A DNA stretch of 64,000 nucleotides, taken from Cryobacterium ruanii. GTDB lineage: Bacteria > Actinomycetota > Actinomycetes > Actinomycetales > Microbacteriaceae. Each line of letters begins with the position of its first letter. Positions within the stretch are counted from its first letter, which is position 1. The position numbers and the translations under genes were made by a program. Location of the stretch: positions 124,001 to 188,000 of the forward strand of contig NZ_SOHK01000014.1 of assembly GCF_004404055.1 (NCBI RefSeq). Direction: 5' to 3'. The notes under the pieces were generated by a model. The model was not told the DNA's origin and ran no database searches. It was given only the letters and a program-made list of their open reading frames with translations. Shown here piece by piece: positions 16,552 to 26,681 of this stretch.

Positions 16552-17109
16552 CTAGACGACGCCGAGCGGCAGCTGCTCGCCGACCGGCAGTTCCACCCGG
16601 ATGCCGTCGCCCGGGTTCACGACGCCACCGGTCACCACAATGCCCATGATGCCGCCGCGGCGCTGAACGGTACCGGCGGCATCCGTTTTGACGAGCTGCT
16701 TCATCAGGCCTTTCTGGTACCCGTTGATGAGTGAGCACGGGCTGCGCATGCCGGTGATCGAGACCACGGCTTCAGCACCGAGGTGCAGCCGGGTGCCAAG
16801 CGGCAGGGTCATCAGGTCGATCCCGGCCGTCGTTACGTTCTCGCCGAGTTCTCCCGGCGCCACGATGTAGCCGGTGGGCGCGAGATCATCGAACAGCTCG
16901 GCGGCCATGAAATGCACCTGGCAGAGGTTGCGTGCCAAGGGATTACGCTTCTTCTCGTAGAGGTGCTGCACCGTGGCGCCGGCGTGCGAGTCGCCCTCCA
17001 CGCCGATTCCGGCCAATAGACGGATGCTCCCCACCACCGGCTTACTGAACCGGTGCGCGTCGTCGCGGCTGACGGAAATCACCGTTCCGGCAGGCCTTTC
17101 GAATGTCAT
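16552..17109 (-). CDS. MOSC domain-containing protein
   Basis: 185 residues from ATG 17109. It resembles stand-alone MOSC domains related to the sulfur-carrier C-terminal domain of molybdenum-cofactor sulfurase: GIGVEGDSHAG, PGELGENVTT, LPLGTRLHLGAEAVVSITGMRSPC with the conserved cysteine, then MGIVVTGGVVNPGD. Such proteins bind pyranopterin or handle activated sulfur; the target here is unknown. It is convergent with the DarT-like gene. No strong ribosome site is visible. Confidence 0.85.
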   Translation of the reverse strand: MTFERPAGTVISVSRDDAHRFSKPVVGSIRLLAGIGVEGDSHAGATVQHLYEKKRNPLARNLCQVHFMAAELFDDLAPTGYIVAPGELGENVTTAGIDLMTLPLGTRLHLGAEAVVSITGMRSPCSLINGYQKGLMKQLVKTDAAGTVQRRGGIMGIVVTGGVVNPGDGIRVELPVGEQLPLGVV

Positions 17110-17246
17110 GCCAACGAGTCTGCCACAGCGCACGCACGTTCGAACGGATACCTACGACACCGACAGTGCAGGCGTCATCGTGTTTGTGTCAAGTGGTTGA
17201 CGGTGCATGGCGCGCGGCCTACGTTGCATCAGTGGAAAGGTTGCCG

Positions 17247-17534
17247 ATGACCAGTGTCGCTCCTAACAGTCATGACCAGAACGATGAAACCGAGGCGGTG
17301 TTCCCGCCGGCCGACGAACCCGCCGCGCACATCGTTCGACCGTACCGGGCTCTCGAACGGGAGCTAGAACGGGCCGTGCGCGACCGGGTGGAGGTCAACC
17401 TCCGTGTCACGGCGGCGGTCAACGCGATGCGCGACGGCGGCTGTTCCTGGGCCGACATCGCGCGCATCCTCGGCACCGCCCCGCAGACCGCGCACAAGAA
17501 GTACAGCAGGCCGCGCCCGCCGAAAGAAGCCTGA
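17247..17534 (+). CDS. Small helix-turn-helix-like protein
   Basis: 95 residues from ATG 17247, with AAAGG six bases upstream. An acidic N-terminus leads to a charged helix (RALERELERAVRDRVEVN) and then a probable helix-turn-helix, GCSWADIARILGTAPQTAHKKY. It ends in a basic tail. It is probably a DNA-binding regulator, though the target is unknown. A hairpin terminator follows. Confidence 0.6.
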   Translation: MTSVAPNSHDQNDETEAVFPPADEPAAHIVRPYRALERELERAVRDRVEVNLRVTAAVNAMRDGGCSWADIARILGTAPQTAHKKYSRPRPPKEA

Positions 17535-17575
17535 GTGACCGTTACGAACCCCGGAACCCCGGTAGCGGCCCGGGT

Positions 17576-17610
17576 GCCGAGGGCCGCACGTCGGGTCTGC
17601 GGCCCTCGGC
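17576..17610 (+). terminator. Perfect 13-bp hairpin
   Basis: GCCGAGGGCCGCA pairs perfectly with TGCGGCCCTCGGC around a 9-base loop, between the HTH gene and dps. No T-run follows. Confidence 0.7.
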
Positions 17611-17686
17611 TGGGATGATGGCATTGTGGCCCAGTTCAGTCTGCGGTGATATGGTCTCGGCAAATTCTCTCCATTGAAAGGACACC

Positions 17687-18166
17687 ATGCGCGCCTCCCA
17701 AACACTCAGTGACAACCTGCAGTCGGTTCTCGTTGACCTGATCGAGCTGCATATTCAGGGCAAGCAGGCGCACTGGAGCGTCGTCGGCAAGAATTTTCGC
17801 GACCTGCACCTGCAACTCGACGAGATTATTCTCGATGCCCGGGAATTCTCCGACGAAGTCGCCGAGAGGATGCGCGCCCTCGACGCCATGCCCGACGGCC
17901 GCAGTGAGACGGTCACCAAAACCACGCACCTGCCGAAGTTCCCCGACGGCGAGGTCGACACTGCCGAGACGGTCACTCTCATCACCGAACGGCTCGATGC
18001 GACGGTCGACACCATACGCAAGGTGCACGATGAGGTCGACGAGGAAGACCCCACGAGCGCCGACATCCTGCACGCCTTCATCGAAAAACTCGAGCAGTAC
18101 TCCTGGATGGTCAGCGCGGAGAACCGCAAACCGCGCAAGCGCTCCGTGGTGGAGTCCAAGTCCTGA
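17687..18166 (+). CDS. dps: Dps-family ferritin-like DNA-protection protein
   Basis: 159 residues with the Dps helical pattern. The inter-subunit ferroxidase residues lie in HWSVVGKNFRDLHLQLDE and DEVAER (about residues 29-61). An insert after DAMPDGR and a basic tail (RKPRKRSVVESKS) that could contact DNA are also seen. Dps dodecamers store iron and shield DNA during starvation and oxidative stress. The start ATG has GAAAGGA upstream. It is monocistronic by its flanks. Confidence 0.92.
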   Translation: MRASQTLSDNLQSVLVDLIELHIQGKQAHWSVVGKNFRDLHLQLDEIILDAREFSDEVAERMRALDAMPDGRSETVTKTTHLPKFPDGEVDTAETVTLITERLDATVDTIRKVHDEVDEEDPTSADILHAFIEKLEQYSWMVSAENRKPRKRSVVESKS

Positions 18167-18242
18167 CCCACGCTAAGCACCTGCGCGACCACGTCGATGT
18201 GGAACAGACGAATGTGCAGCAGAAGAATGGGATCATGAGCAC

Positions 18243-19268
18243 ATGACTTTTCTCCCGAATGAATCACGCTACGAGTCCATGCCGTATCGGCGCGCTGGGC
18301 GCAGCGGCCTCAAACTACCCGCTATTTCGCTCGGTCTCTGGCAGAACTTCGGTGATGACAAGCCGCTCGCAACCCAGCGAGCCATTCTGCACCGAGCCTT
18401 CGACCTGGGCATCACCCATTTCGACCTGGCCAACAATTACGGACCCCCCGCCGGGAGCGCCGAAACGAACTTCGGCCAGATCTACCGCGAAGACTTCAGC
18501 GCCCACCGCGATGAACTCGTGCTCTCGACCAAGGCCGGCTACGACATGTGGCCGGGCCCGTACGGCAACTTCGGCGGCCGCAAGTACCTGCTGTCGAGCC
18601 TCGACCAGTCCCTCTCCCGCATGGGAGTCGACTACGTCGACATCTTCTACTCCCACCGCGCCGACCCCGACACTCCACTCGAAGAAACCATGGGAGCCCT
18701 GCACACCGCGGTCATGAGCGGCCGGGCCCTCTACGCCGGCATCTCCTCGTATTCGCCCGAACGCACCCGAGAAGCCGCGGCGATTCTGGCCGACCTCGGC
18801 ACCCCGCTGCTGATTCACCAGCCCTCCTATTCGATGTTCAACCGCTGGGTCGAAGACGACCTTCTCGACACCCTCGAAGACGTGGGTGCGGGCTGCATCG
18901 CCTTCTCGCCGCTGGCGCAGGGTTTGCTCACCGACCGTTATCTCGGTGGCATCCCCGCAGACTCCCGGGTCGCCCGCGACGGCTCAGCGAACAAATCAAT
19001 GGTGAACGCCGAAGCGCTGACGCACATCCGGGCATTGACCGAGATTGCCTCCGCGCGCGGTCAGTCCCTGGCCCAGTTGGCACTGGCCTGGGTGTTGCGT
19101 AACGCTGAGGTGACGAGCGCCCTGATCGGTGCATCATCGGTGGAACAGCTCGAAACCAATGTGGGAGCGCTGCAGAACCTCGATTTCACCGCCGAGGAGC
19201 TGACCGCTATCGACGTGCACGCCGTCGACAACGGCATCAACCTGTGGGCGGCCTCGAGCGCCGTCTAA
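18243..19268 (+). CDS. Aldo/keto reductase (YghZ-like)
   Basis: 341 residues forming an aldo/keto reductase barrel. The catalytic Asp and Tyr are in HFDLANNYGPPAGSAE, the Lys in STKAGYDMWPGPYG, and the His in FYSHRADPDTPLEE; NADPH-binding ALIGASSVEQLETN is near the end. The GPYG...GGRKYL and PPAGSAE segments match the L-glyceraldehyde-3-phosphate reductase (YghZ) group, though the natural substrate is uncertain. It is convergent with the helicase gene; the two stops are a base apart. Confidence 0.9.
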   Translation: MTFLPNESRYESMPYRRAGRSGLKLPAISLGLWQNFGDDKPLATQRAILHRAFDLGITHFDLANNYGPPAGSAETNFGQIYREDFSAHRDELVLSTKAGYDMWPGPYGNFGGRKYLLSSLDQSLSRMGVDYVDIFYSHRADPDTPLEETMGALHTAVMSGRALYAGISSYSPERTREAAAILADLGTPLLIHQPSYSMFNRWVEDDLLDTLEDVGAGCIAFSPLAQGLLTDRYLGGIPADSRVARDGSANKSMVNAEALTHIRALTEIASARGQSLAQLALAWVLRNAEVTSALIGASSVEQLETNVGALQNLDFTAEELTAIDVHAVDNGINLWAASSAV

Positions 19269-19269
19269 C

Positions 19270-21966
19270 TCACGGCTCGAGCAGGCCGCGGATGTCGTCG
19301 GCGGTGAGCGCGGTGCTGAACAGGGCATCGTCGTCGAGCACCGCGGCGAACATCTGCGCCTTCTGAGCTTTGAGCGCCATGACTTTCTCCTCGATGGTTC
19401 CGCTGGCGACCAGCCGGTAGACCATCACGTTGTGGGTCTGGCCGATGCGGTGGGTGCGGTCGACGGCCTGCGCCTCCGTGGCCGGATTCCACCATGGGTC
19501 GAGCAGAAAGACGTAATCGGCTTCGGTGAGGTTGAGACCGAAGCCACCGGCCTTGAGGCTGATCAGGAACACCGGCGCCGCTCCGCTCTTGAACCGGTCG
19601 ATCACCTCGCTCCGCCGCAGGGTCGACCCGTCGAGGTAGCAATATGGAACGCCTAGGGCGTCGAGCCGGGCGGCGGCGAGCTTTAGGAACGAGGTGAACT
19701 GGCTGAAGATGAGCGCCTTGTGGCCCTCGGCGATGACGTCGTCGAGCTGCTCGAACAGGGCGTCGAGCTTGCTCGAGCGCACGCCCGCGTACTTTTTGTC
19801 GACCAGGGAGGCGTCGAGGCTCAGCAACCGCAGCAGGGTGAGCGAGCGAAAAATGATGAACCGGTTCTTATCGAGCTCCTCGATCAGCCCGTACAGCTTC
19901 TGCCGTTCGCGCTGCAGGAACGTGTCGTAGAGTTTCTGGTGTGCCGGGTTCAGCGCGATCCGCAGTTCCTGCTCCTGCTTCGGTGGCAGGTCGCGAGCGA
20001 CGACCTCCTTGGTGCGGCGTAGCATCAGCGGGCGGATGCGCCGGCGCAGCTTCGCGAGCCGCTCCGGGTTTTCACCGCGGGTCACCGGCCGCACATAGTC
20101 CTCCAGAAACTTACGCGACGATGCGAACAGCCCGGGCGCAACGACGCTGAACAGCGACCACAGGTCCATCAGGTTGTTCTCGAGCGGCGTGCCCGTTATC
20201 GCCAGCTTGAACGGCGTGCTCAACTCTTTCGCGCAGGCGTAGGCCCGGCTCGTGCGGTTCTTCACGAACTGGGCCTCGTCCAGGATGAGGCCGGCCCAGG
20301 TCAACGACTGGTAGGCGTCGAAGTCGAGACGGAACAATGCGTAGGACGTGACGAGCACGTCGACGTCGGTGGCGGCATCCGCTATACGAGTGCGGCTTTT
20401 GGCCTCGGTCGCCGTGAGGGTCCGCACCCGCAGCCCGGGCGTGAACCGGGTCGCCTCATTGCGCCAGTTCGCCACAACGGATGTCGGCGCCACGACCAGA
20501 AATGGTCCAGGGTGCGGCGACCTCGGCCTCGAGCCGGTCGCGTGCACCAGCAGCGCGAGGGTCTGCAGCGTCTTGCCGAGACCCATATCGTCGGCGAGTA
20601 CCCCGCCGAGCTGGTGTTTCCAGAGAAACGCGAGCCAGGCGAACCCCTCTTGTTGGTATGGGCGTAGGGTCGCGTGCACTCCGGCCGGAAGCGGGGTCGG
20701 CTCGATCCCGGCCAGACCCTGCAGTCCGGCGGCCGCCGCCCGCCACGACAGTGCCGGCACGGTCTCGTCGGCGAGATCCGTAAAATCGCTCCACAGGCTG
20801 GCCTGGTAGCGGCTGATGCGCAGACCGGTCTCCCATTCCGGCAGCGCTCGGGCCTCATTGATGAGGTCGTGCAGCTGCTCGAACTCGGGCTGCTGCAGCG
20901 AGAGATAGCTGTTGTCGACCAGTTTCAGGCGGGTCTGGCCCTTCGCGAGCGCCTTGAACAGCGGGCCGAACGGCACGGTGATGGTTCCGACCGTGACGAT
21001 CACGCCGAGATCGAACCAGTCGCGTTGGTCCGTTTCCACCGTCGTGATCACGAGGTGGGGAGTTTCGGTGCGCTCGAAATTGTCGGGGAGCACCTCGGGA
21101 AAACGCACCGATGAATCCGAGCTGGTGACGGCGACCCTGCGCTGCAAGACCGGGTAGACCGTGCCGAGAAACTCGGCCGCGTCGGCGGCGGGAACCGTTA
21201 CGGCATCGAGCTGCCCGATCAGGTGACGCTGCTCGCCGCTGAGCGGGTCGGCGGTCGGCGCAAGGGTGAACACCGTCGGGGCGCCAAAGCGCACGCCGTA
21301 CACCCCATGGCCCGCGACGACTCCGGAGGCTTCGAGCGGGTGGTTTACCCCGTCGATGTGCAGGCGGGCCTGCAATAGCAGCGGGCCGGCATTCGATTGG
21401 GAGACGTCGAGGCTGATCTCGGCGAGCGACCCGACCCGCACGACGACATCCTTCCTGCTGCCGACGAAGCCGATGCCCAGCTGTTCCGCCTCGCGCAGCA
21501 GCGGCCAGAGCAGCGGGCTGGTGAAGTTGTCGAGGTAGATCCAGTCGGTTTCCTGGCTCGTGTATACCTCGCGCACGGCCTTGTAGAGTGCCGCGAACTG
21601 GGAGATCCACCGATGATGCTCGGGGTCAAGGTTGAATCGGTTCAGCTGAAACGTGAGGTGACTCCAGGTGATGTTGCTGCGCACCCAGTTGCCCTGGGCA
21701 TTGTGGATGACCGGCCGCACGCCGAGCCGGTATTCGCCGTGACCTGGTTCGAACGCCTTCACCGCTTTGGCGGTCGGTCCCCGCCAGCGGTCGTCCGTGC
21801 GCGGAGTCTGCTCGCGCAGCTCGAATTGCAGCCCCATCGGCACTTTGGGTCCGGCGGGCAGGGCACGCGGCTGCCCGAAATTGCCGATCCGTGGCAGAGC
21901 GGATGCCTGCTGATCGGGCGGCAGCACCAGCCGCTTCCACGCGGGCGTACCCGCAGAATCCGACAT
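19270..21966 (-). CDS. SNF2-family helicase/translocase
   Basis: 898 residues from ATG 21966, four bases after the oligopeptidase stop; upstream in-frame sequence is spurious. A large N-terminal region of unknown fold precedes the ATPase core. Motif I is DDMGLGKTLQTL (about 460), motif II is LDEAQ (about 562), TGTPLENN follows, and motifs V/VI are DPWWNPATEAQAVDRTHRIGQ (about 840). These are Swi2/Snf2 double-stranded DNA translocases that remodel protein-DNA complexes such as stalled polymerases. It lies last in the hut-ptrB leftward run and may be cotranscribed. Confidence 0.93.
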   Translation of the reverse strand: MSDSAGTPAWKRLVLPPDQQASALPRIGNFGQPRALPAGPKVPMGLQFELREQTPRTDDRWRGPTAKAVKAFEPGHGEYRLGVRPVIHNAQGNWVRSNITWSHLTFQLNRFNLDPEHHRWISQFAALYKAVREVYTSQETDWIYLDNFTSPLLWPLLREAEQLGIGFVGSRKDVVVRVGSLAEISLDVSQSNAGPLLLQARLHIDGVNHPLEASGVVAGHGVYGVRFGAPTVFTLAPTADPLSGEQRHLIGQLDAVTVPAADAAEFLGTVYPVLQRRVAVTSSDSSVRFPEVLPDNFERTETPHLVITTVETDQRDWFDLGVIVTVGTITVPFGPLFKALAKGQTRLKLVDNSYLSLQQPEFEQLHDLINEARALPEWETGLRISRYQASLWSDFTDLADETVPALSWRAAAAGLQGLAGIEPTPLPAGVHATLRPYQQEGFAWLAFLWKHQLGGVLADDMGLGKTLQTLALLVHATGSRPRSPHPGPFLVVAPTSVVANWRNEATRFTPGLRVRTLTATEAKSRTRIADAATDVDVLVTSYALFRLDFDAYQSLTWAGLILDEAQFVKNRTSRAYACAKELSTPFKLAITGTPLENNLMDLWSLFSVVAPGLFASSRKFLEDYVRPVTRGENPERLAKLRRRIRPLMLRRTKEVVARDLPPKQEQELRIALNPAHQKLYDTFLQRERQKLYGLIEELDKNRFIIFRSLTLLRLLSLDASLVDKKYAGVRSSKLDALFEQLDDVIAEGHKALIFSQFTSFLKLAAARLDALGVPYCYLDGSTLRRSEVIDRFKSGAAPVFLISLKAGGFGLNLTEADYVFLLDPWWNPATEAQAVDRTHRIGQTHNVMVYRLVASGTIEEKVMALKAQKAQMFAAVLDDDALFSTALTADDIRGLLEP

Positions 21967-21970
21967 TGCC

Positions 21971-24106
21971 CTAGCTGTCGCTCTCTGGCACGTTGAGGCC
22001 GGCGGCGTCGAGTACCCAGGAGTAGTTGAACGCGCGTTCATGCCAGGCGCTGTACCGACCGGAGACGCCGCCGTGGCCGGCTGACATTTCGGTCTTGAGC
22101 AGGGCATCCGCCTGCACTTCGCGCAGCCTGGCCACCCATTTTGCCGGCTCGACGTAGAGCACGCGGGTATCATTCAGACTGGTCACGGCCAGGATCGACG
22201 GATAGTCGACGGCGCGCACGTTCTCGACGGGGGAGTACGACTTCATATAGGCGTACACCTCGGCGTCGTGCAGGGGGTCGCCCCATTCGTCCCACTCGAT
22301 GACGGTCAACGGCAGTGAGGGGTCGAGAATCGAGGTGAGGGCATCGACGAACGGAACCTCGGCGAGGATGCCGGAGAACAACTCGGGAGCGAGGTTGGCG
22401 ACGACGCCCATGAGTAGTCCGCCGGCGCTGCCGCCCTCGGCGACGAGCTGGGCGGGGGTGGTGAAGCCCTCATCGATGAGGTGTGTAGCGCAGCTCACAA
22501 AGTCGGTGAAGGTGTTGATCTTCGTGGTGGTCTTGCCGTTTTCGTACCAGGTGCGGCCGAGTTCGCCGCCACCGCGCACGTGCGCGATGGCGAAGATCAT
22601 GCCGCGGTCGAGCAGGCTGAGCCGGGCGATGCCAAACCCGGGATCGATGCTGTGCTCGTAGGAGCCGTAGCCGTAGAGCAGGGTAGGCGCCGGGGTGCCT
22701 GGCGTGACGAGGTCGCGGCGGTAGACCAGAGAGATCGGCACGCGGGTGCCGTCGGCGGCGGTCGCCCATTCGCGGCGTTGCTCGTAGAGGGCGGGGTCGT
22801 AGCCGCCGAGCACCGGTTGCTGCTTGAGTAGGCGTCGCTCACCGGTAGCCACGAGGAGGTCGTAGACGGTGGACGGGGTGACGAAACTCGTGAAGCCGAA
22901 TCGAAGGGTCGGTTGCGTCCACTCCGGGTTGCCTGCCGATCCGACGGCGAACAGGGGCTCGTCGAAATCGAGTTCGGTTAGGCCGCTCGCGTCGTGACGG
23001 TCGATGGCGAGCCGGGTCAGACCGTCCCGGCGATACTCAACGACGAGAAAGTCGGCGAAGGCATCGACGCTTTCGAGGCGGATTTGTGGGTCGTGCGGCA
23101 GCAGCATCCGCTTGGCGCCTTGCGGGGCGTTTGCGCTGACGCTGACCAGTTCGAAGTTGACGGCGGTGCCACCGTTGTGCACGATCAGCAGGCGGTCTTC
23201 ACCGTCGATGATGGCGTGCTCGACGTCGTATTCCACGTTGTCCTGGCGCGGCCAGACCACGGTGAAGTCGCCGGTGGGGTCGCTCGCGTCGAGCACCCAG
23301 GATTCGGTGGTGACGCTCGAACCGGCCTCGATCATGAGGAACCTTCGGCTGCGCGTGATGCCGATGCCCACCCAAAACCTTTCGTCGGGTTCGTGGAAGA
23401 TGCTGGTATCGGCGTCTCGTGCCGTGCCGATCTCGTGCCGCCAGACGGTGTCTGGACGCCAGGCGTCGTCGACGGTCGTATAGAAAAAGTAGCGACCGCT
23501 CGGGTCGAACAGGGCGCCGGCGCTCGTGTTCGGGATGGCGTCTGGCAAATCCTCACCGGTCTCGATGGTGCGCACGCGGATCGTGTAGCGTTCGTCACCC
23601 TCGACGTCGACGGCGTAGAGCAGCTGGGTGCCGTCTTCGCTCAGGTCGAAGCTGCCGAGCGAAAAGAACTCGTGATCGGCGGCTTCGACGTTGTCGTCTA
23701 GCAGGATCTGCTCGCCGGGCACACTCTGGTTGGCACCGTCGAGAATGGGCGCGGTCCAGTCGTCCTGGCCGCTGATGGGTGCGCGACAGTGGATGCCGTA
23801 TTCCTGGCCCTCGACGGTGCGGGTGTAGTACCAGAAGGCACCGCGACGCACCGGAACGCTCAGGTCGGTTTCCTGGGTGCGGTTCTTGATTTCAGTGAAG
23901 ATCTGCTGCCGCAGGTTCTCCTGGTCGGCGGTGCGGGCTTCCGTGTAGCTGTTTTCCGCCTCGAGATGGGCGATGACCTCGGGGTTGTCCTTGTCGCGCA
24001 GCCACTCATAGTCATCGATGTAGACATCGTTGTGGTGCTCACGGCGGTGGGGCCTTTTCGCGGCGAGGGGAGCGACGAGGGGAGGTGTGATCGGGCCAGA
24101 GGTCAT
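21971..24106 (-). CDS. ptrB: Oligopeptidase B, S9A prolyl-oligopeptidase family
   Basis: 711 residues from ATG 24106, preceded by GGGGGA; the longer frame lies inside hutI. The N-terminal beta-propeller begins with RPHRREHHNDVYIDDYEWLRD. The catalytic domain has Ser in GGSAGGLLMG (about 560), Asp in NDTRV (about 645) and His in AGHGGVSGRY (about 676). Oligopeptidase B cleaves short peptides after basic residues in the cytoplasm. The stretch ARVRGGGELGR-type before the Ser is also present. It follows hutI closely, suggesting one transcript. Confidence 0.93.
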   Translation of the reverse strand: MTSGPITPPLVAPLAAKRPHRREHHNDVYIDDYEWLRDKDNPEVIAHLEAENSYTEARTADQENLRQQIFTEIKNRTQETDLSVPVRRGAFWYYTRTVEGQEYGIHCRAPISGQDDWTAPILDGANQSVPGEQILLDDNVEAADHEFFSLGSFDLSEDGTQLLYAVDVEGDERYTIRVRTIETGEDLPDAIPNTSAGALFDPSGRYFFYTTVDDAWRPDTVWRHEIGTARDADTSIFHEPDERFWVGIGITRSRRFLMIEAGSSVTTESWVLDASDPTGDFTVVWPRQDNVEYDVEHAIIDGEDRLLIVHNGGTAVNFELVSVSANAPQGAKRMLLPHDPQIRLESVDAFADFLVVEYRRDGLTRLAIDRHDASGLTELDFDEPLFAVGSAGNPEWTQPTLRFGFTSFVTPSTVYDLLVATGERRLLKQQPVLGGYDPALYEQRREWATAADGTRVPISLVYRRDLVTPGTPAPTLLYGYGSYEHSIDPGFGIARLSLLDRGMIFAIAHVRGGGELGRTWYENGKTTTKINTFTDFVSCATHLIDEGFTTPAQLVAEGGSAGGLLMGVVANLAPELFSGILAEVPFVDALTSILDPSLPLTVIEWDEWGDPLHDAEVYAYMKSYSPVENVRAVDYPSILAVTSLNDTRVLYVEPAKWVARLREVQADALLKTEMSAGHGGVSGRYSAWHERAFNYSWVLDAAGLNVPESDS

Positions 24107-24150
24107 TCCCCCAGCGTAGTTTGCGCGCGGCCGCGCGAGGGATGTCGTCC

Positions 24151-25332
24151 TCAGGAACCAAGGCGTAGCCCATGCCGCCAGACGGCGCCGGTGAGGGGAA
24201 CCCCGGGGCGGTAGGCCAGGTGTGAAATCGACGGAGCATTCAGAACCTGGAGGTCGGCGCGGCCGCCGACCTGCAGGGAGCCGACGGCATCCGCTCCCTG
24301 GTCGCGGTCGAGCGATCGGGCCGCACCGCGCGTGGCCGCCCAGACGGCCTCGCTCACGGTCAGGCCCATTTGCAGCACGGCGGTCGCCACGCAAAACGGC
24401 ATCGATGTGGTGTACGAGGTTCCCGGGTTGCAGTTGGTGGCGAGGGCGATGGTCACTCCGGCATCGAGCAACCGCCGGGCCGGCGCAAACGGCTGCCGGG
24501 TCGACAGGTCGCAGGCCGGCAGCAGGGTGGCGACCGTCGTTCCGGCGGCCAGCGCGTCGATGTCGACCGGCTCTAGATAGTTGCAGTGGTCGACGCTCGC
24601 GGCGCCCAGCTCGGCCGCGAGTTGCACGCCACCGCTGAAACCGAGCTGATTGCCGTGTACGCGCAAGCCCAGTCCGCTGGACCTCCCGGCCAACAGCACC
24701 TCGCGGGTTTGCTCCACGTCGAACGCGCCCTGTTCGCAGAACGCGTCGATGAACTGAACATAGGGCCGCACGGCAGTGAGCATCGGCCCGGTCACGAGGT
24801 CGAGGTAGTCGCGGCGGTCGAGCCCGGCGGGCACGATGTGGGCGCCGAGAAAGGTCACGACATCGGCCACCCGGGCGGCAGCGCGCGCCGATCGCGCTTC
24901 ACTCGCGACATCGAGCCCGTATCCGGTCTTCGTTTCGAGAAAGGTGGTGCCCTGCGCTTCGGCCTCGCGGCGCAGATGCCCTGCCGTGGCAACGAGCTGT
25001 TCCTCGGTCGCGGCCCGCGTGGCGTCGACGGTCGTGTTGATGCCGGCGGCGGCGTAGGGCTGGCCGGCCATGCGGGCTTCAAACTCCGCCGAACGGTCCC
25101 CGCCGAACACGAGATGCGTGTGCGTGTCGACCCAGCCGGGCAGAACGGCGCGACCGTCGACGTCCGTTCGGCGATCGGCTGCGGGAGCCTTCGCAGCGGC
25201 ACCGATCCAGAGGATGCGACCGCCGCCGATGATAAGGGCCGCGTTGTGCATCCGTTCGCCCGAATCGTCGTGGGTGGTCAGCTCACCGATGCCAGTCACC
25301 AGCTCGGTGCTGGTGAATTGGGTCGCGGTCAT
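24151..25332 (-). CDS. hutI: Imidazolonepropionase
   Basis: 393 residues, third step of histidine degradation: imidazolone-5-propionate to N-formimidoyl-L-glutamate. Metal-dependent amidohydrolase signatures are DTHTHLVFGGDRSAEF, FLETKTGYG, DAFCEQGAF, GLRVHGNQLG and the late ATNCNPGTSY. Length fits the family (~390-410). The start overlaps the hutF stop by four bases (ATGA type), showing translational coupling in hutU-hutF-hutI. Confidence 0.95.
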   Translation of the reverse strand: MTATQFTSTELVTGIGELTTHDDSGERMHNAALIIGGGRILWIGAAAKAPAADRRTDVDGRAVLPGWVDTHTHLVFGGDRSAEFEARMAGQPYAAAGINTTVDATRAATEEQLVATAGHLRREAEAQGTTFLETKTGYGLDVASEARSARAAARVADVVTFLGAHIVPAGLDRRDYLDLVTGPMLTAVRPYVQFIDAFCEQGAFDVEQTREVLLAGRSSGLGLRVHGNQLGFSGGVQLAAELGAASVDHCNYLEPVDIDALAAGTTVATLLPACDLSTRQPFAPARRLLDAGVTIALATNCNPGTSYTTSMPFCVATAVLQMGLTVSEAVWAATRGAARSLDRDQGADAVGSLQVGGRADLQVLNAPSISHLAYRPGVPLTGAVWRHGLRLGS

Positions 25333-26681
25333 CTGCCGAGCCTAACGAGTGCGTCGGCCATCATCATCGCCGGCCGTTCGCCGCCGACCAGCTGGCCACA
25401 CTCAGCCACCAGGCGCCCGCCCACGAAAACGCGCAGAACATCGGCAGCCGTCGCGGTCAGGGGCAGCTGCCCGAGGAGAGACCCGATGGTGCGCACCCCG
25501 GTCGTGCTGATTTCGACGAGATCGCACGGGTCGCCCGGTTGCAGCCGGTGGCGTCCGAGTGCGAGGGCGGCATAGCCGGCGGTCGACGCGGCTGCCAGGA
25601 GTGCGGCGGGGGAGAAGCGTCCGCGTTGCTGCGAGGCGAGCCGTTCTGCCATCTCGAGACCGCGCATTTCCAGGAATGGGTCGATGACCGCGTTCTGATC
25701 GGAGCCGAGCGCAATCGGCGAGCCCGCCGTGGCAAGGGCGAGCGCCGGGCCGATGCCGTCGCCGAGGTCGGCCTCGGTGGTCGGGCACATCACCACGGTC
25801 ACCCCGGCGTCACCGAGCCGGGCTCGGTCGGTGTCGCTGAGGTGCGTTGCGTGCACGACGCTCAGGCGCGCCGTGAGCGCCCCGAGCGACTCGAGCAGGC
25901 CGGTCGGGGTCAGACCGTAGGCCGCCAGGCAGTCCGTGTTTTCCTGCGGCTGCTCCGAGAGATGGACGTGCAGGGCAACCTCTCGAGGCAGCCCGTCGAG
26001 CACTTCCCGCATCGCGTCGGGAGGGACGGCGCGCACCGAATGCAGGGCAGCCCCGAGAGTCACCAGGTCGTCGCCCTCGAGCTGCGCGCGCAGGGATTGC
26101 CAGCGGGTCAGCCACGCGGTGGCAGTCCCGTCGCCGAACGCGCGTTGCTCTGTCGCCAGCTCCCGACCGATGCCGCCCTTCAAATAGATCGTGTCGAGCA
26201 GCACCAAACGGATGCCTACGGCCCGCGCCGCCGCCGCAAGCGCCAGTTCCATAGCGTGCGCTGGCTCATACGGTACGCCATCCGCGTGGTGATGCACGTA
26301 GTGGAATTCGCCGACGGCCGTGTACCCGCAGACGAGCATCTCTGCGAACACCGCGGTAGCCAGCGCCTGATAGTTCGACGGGTCGAGCTGGGCGGCGACC
26401 CGGTACATCCGTTCGCGCCACAGCCAGAAATCACCGTCATCTTCGTGGGTCTGGCCCCGCAAGGCCCGATGAAATGCGTGCGAGTGGGCATTGCCGAACC
26501 CCGGCACAACCGTTCCCAAGCGGATGTCCGCTGCCTGCGCAGACCCAACCTGAACGCGCGTGATGCGACCGGCCGAGTCGACTTCGAGCCGCACCCCCGC
26601 GACGGCGACCCCGTCGATCAGCAAGGACTCGCACCAGAAACTGGTCGACACCTCAGTCTTCCCACATCTCAGTTTTCCCAC
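25329..26681 (-). CDS. hutF: Formimidoylglutamate deiminase
   Basis: 450 residues from GTG 26681, or about 440 from GTG 26651, which would avoid the 13-base overlap with hutU. It hydrolyses N-formimidoyl-glutamate to N-formyl-glutamate and ammonia. Zinc-binding [36 protein letters not shown] and [10 protein letters not shown] are all visible. HutF implies the five-step pathway through formylglutamate, but a hutG deformylase is not in the window. Confidence 0.94.
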   Translation of the reverse strand: MGKLRCGKTEVSTSFWCESLLIDGVAVAGVRLEVDSAGRITRVQVGSAQAADIRLGTVVPGFGNAHSHAFHRALRGQTHEDDGDFWLWRERMYRVAAQLDPSNYQALATAVFAEMLVCGYTAVGEFHYVHHHADGVPYEPAHAMELALAAAARAVGIRLVLLDTIYLKGGIGRELATEQRAFGDGTATAWLTRWQSLRAQLEGDDLVTLGAALHSVRAVPPDAMREVLDGLPREVALHVHLSEQPQENTDCLAAYGLTPTGLLESLGALTARLSVVHATHLSDTDRARLGDAGVTVVMCPTTEADLGDGIGPALALATAGSPIALGSDQNAVIDPFLEMRGLEMAERLASQQRGRFSPAALLAAASTAGYAALALGRHRLQPGDPCDLVEISTTGVRTIGSLLGQLPLTATAADVLRVFVGGRLVAECGQLVGGERPAMMMADALVRLGR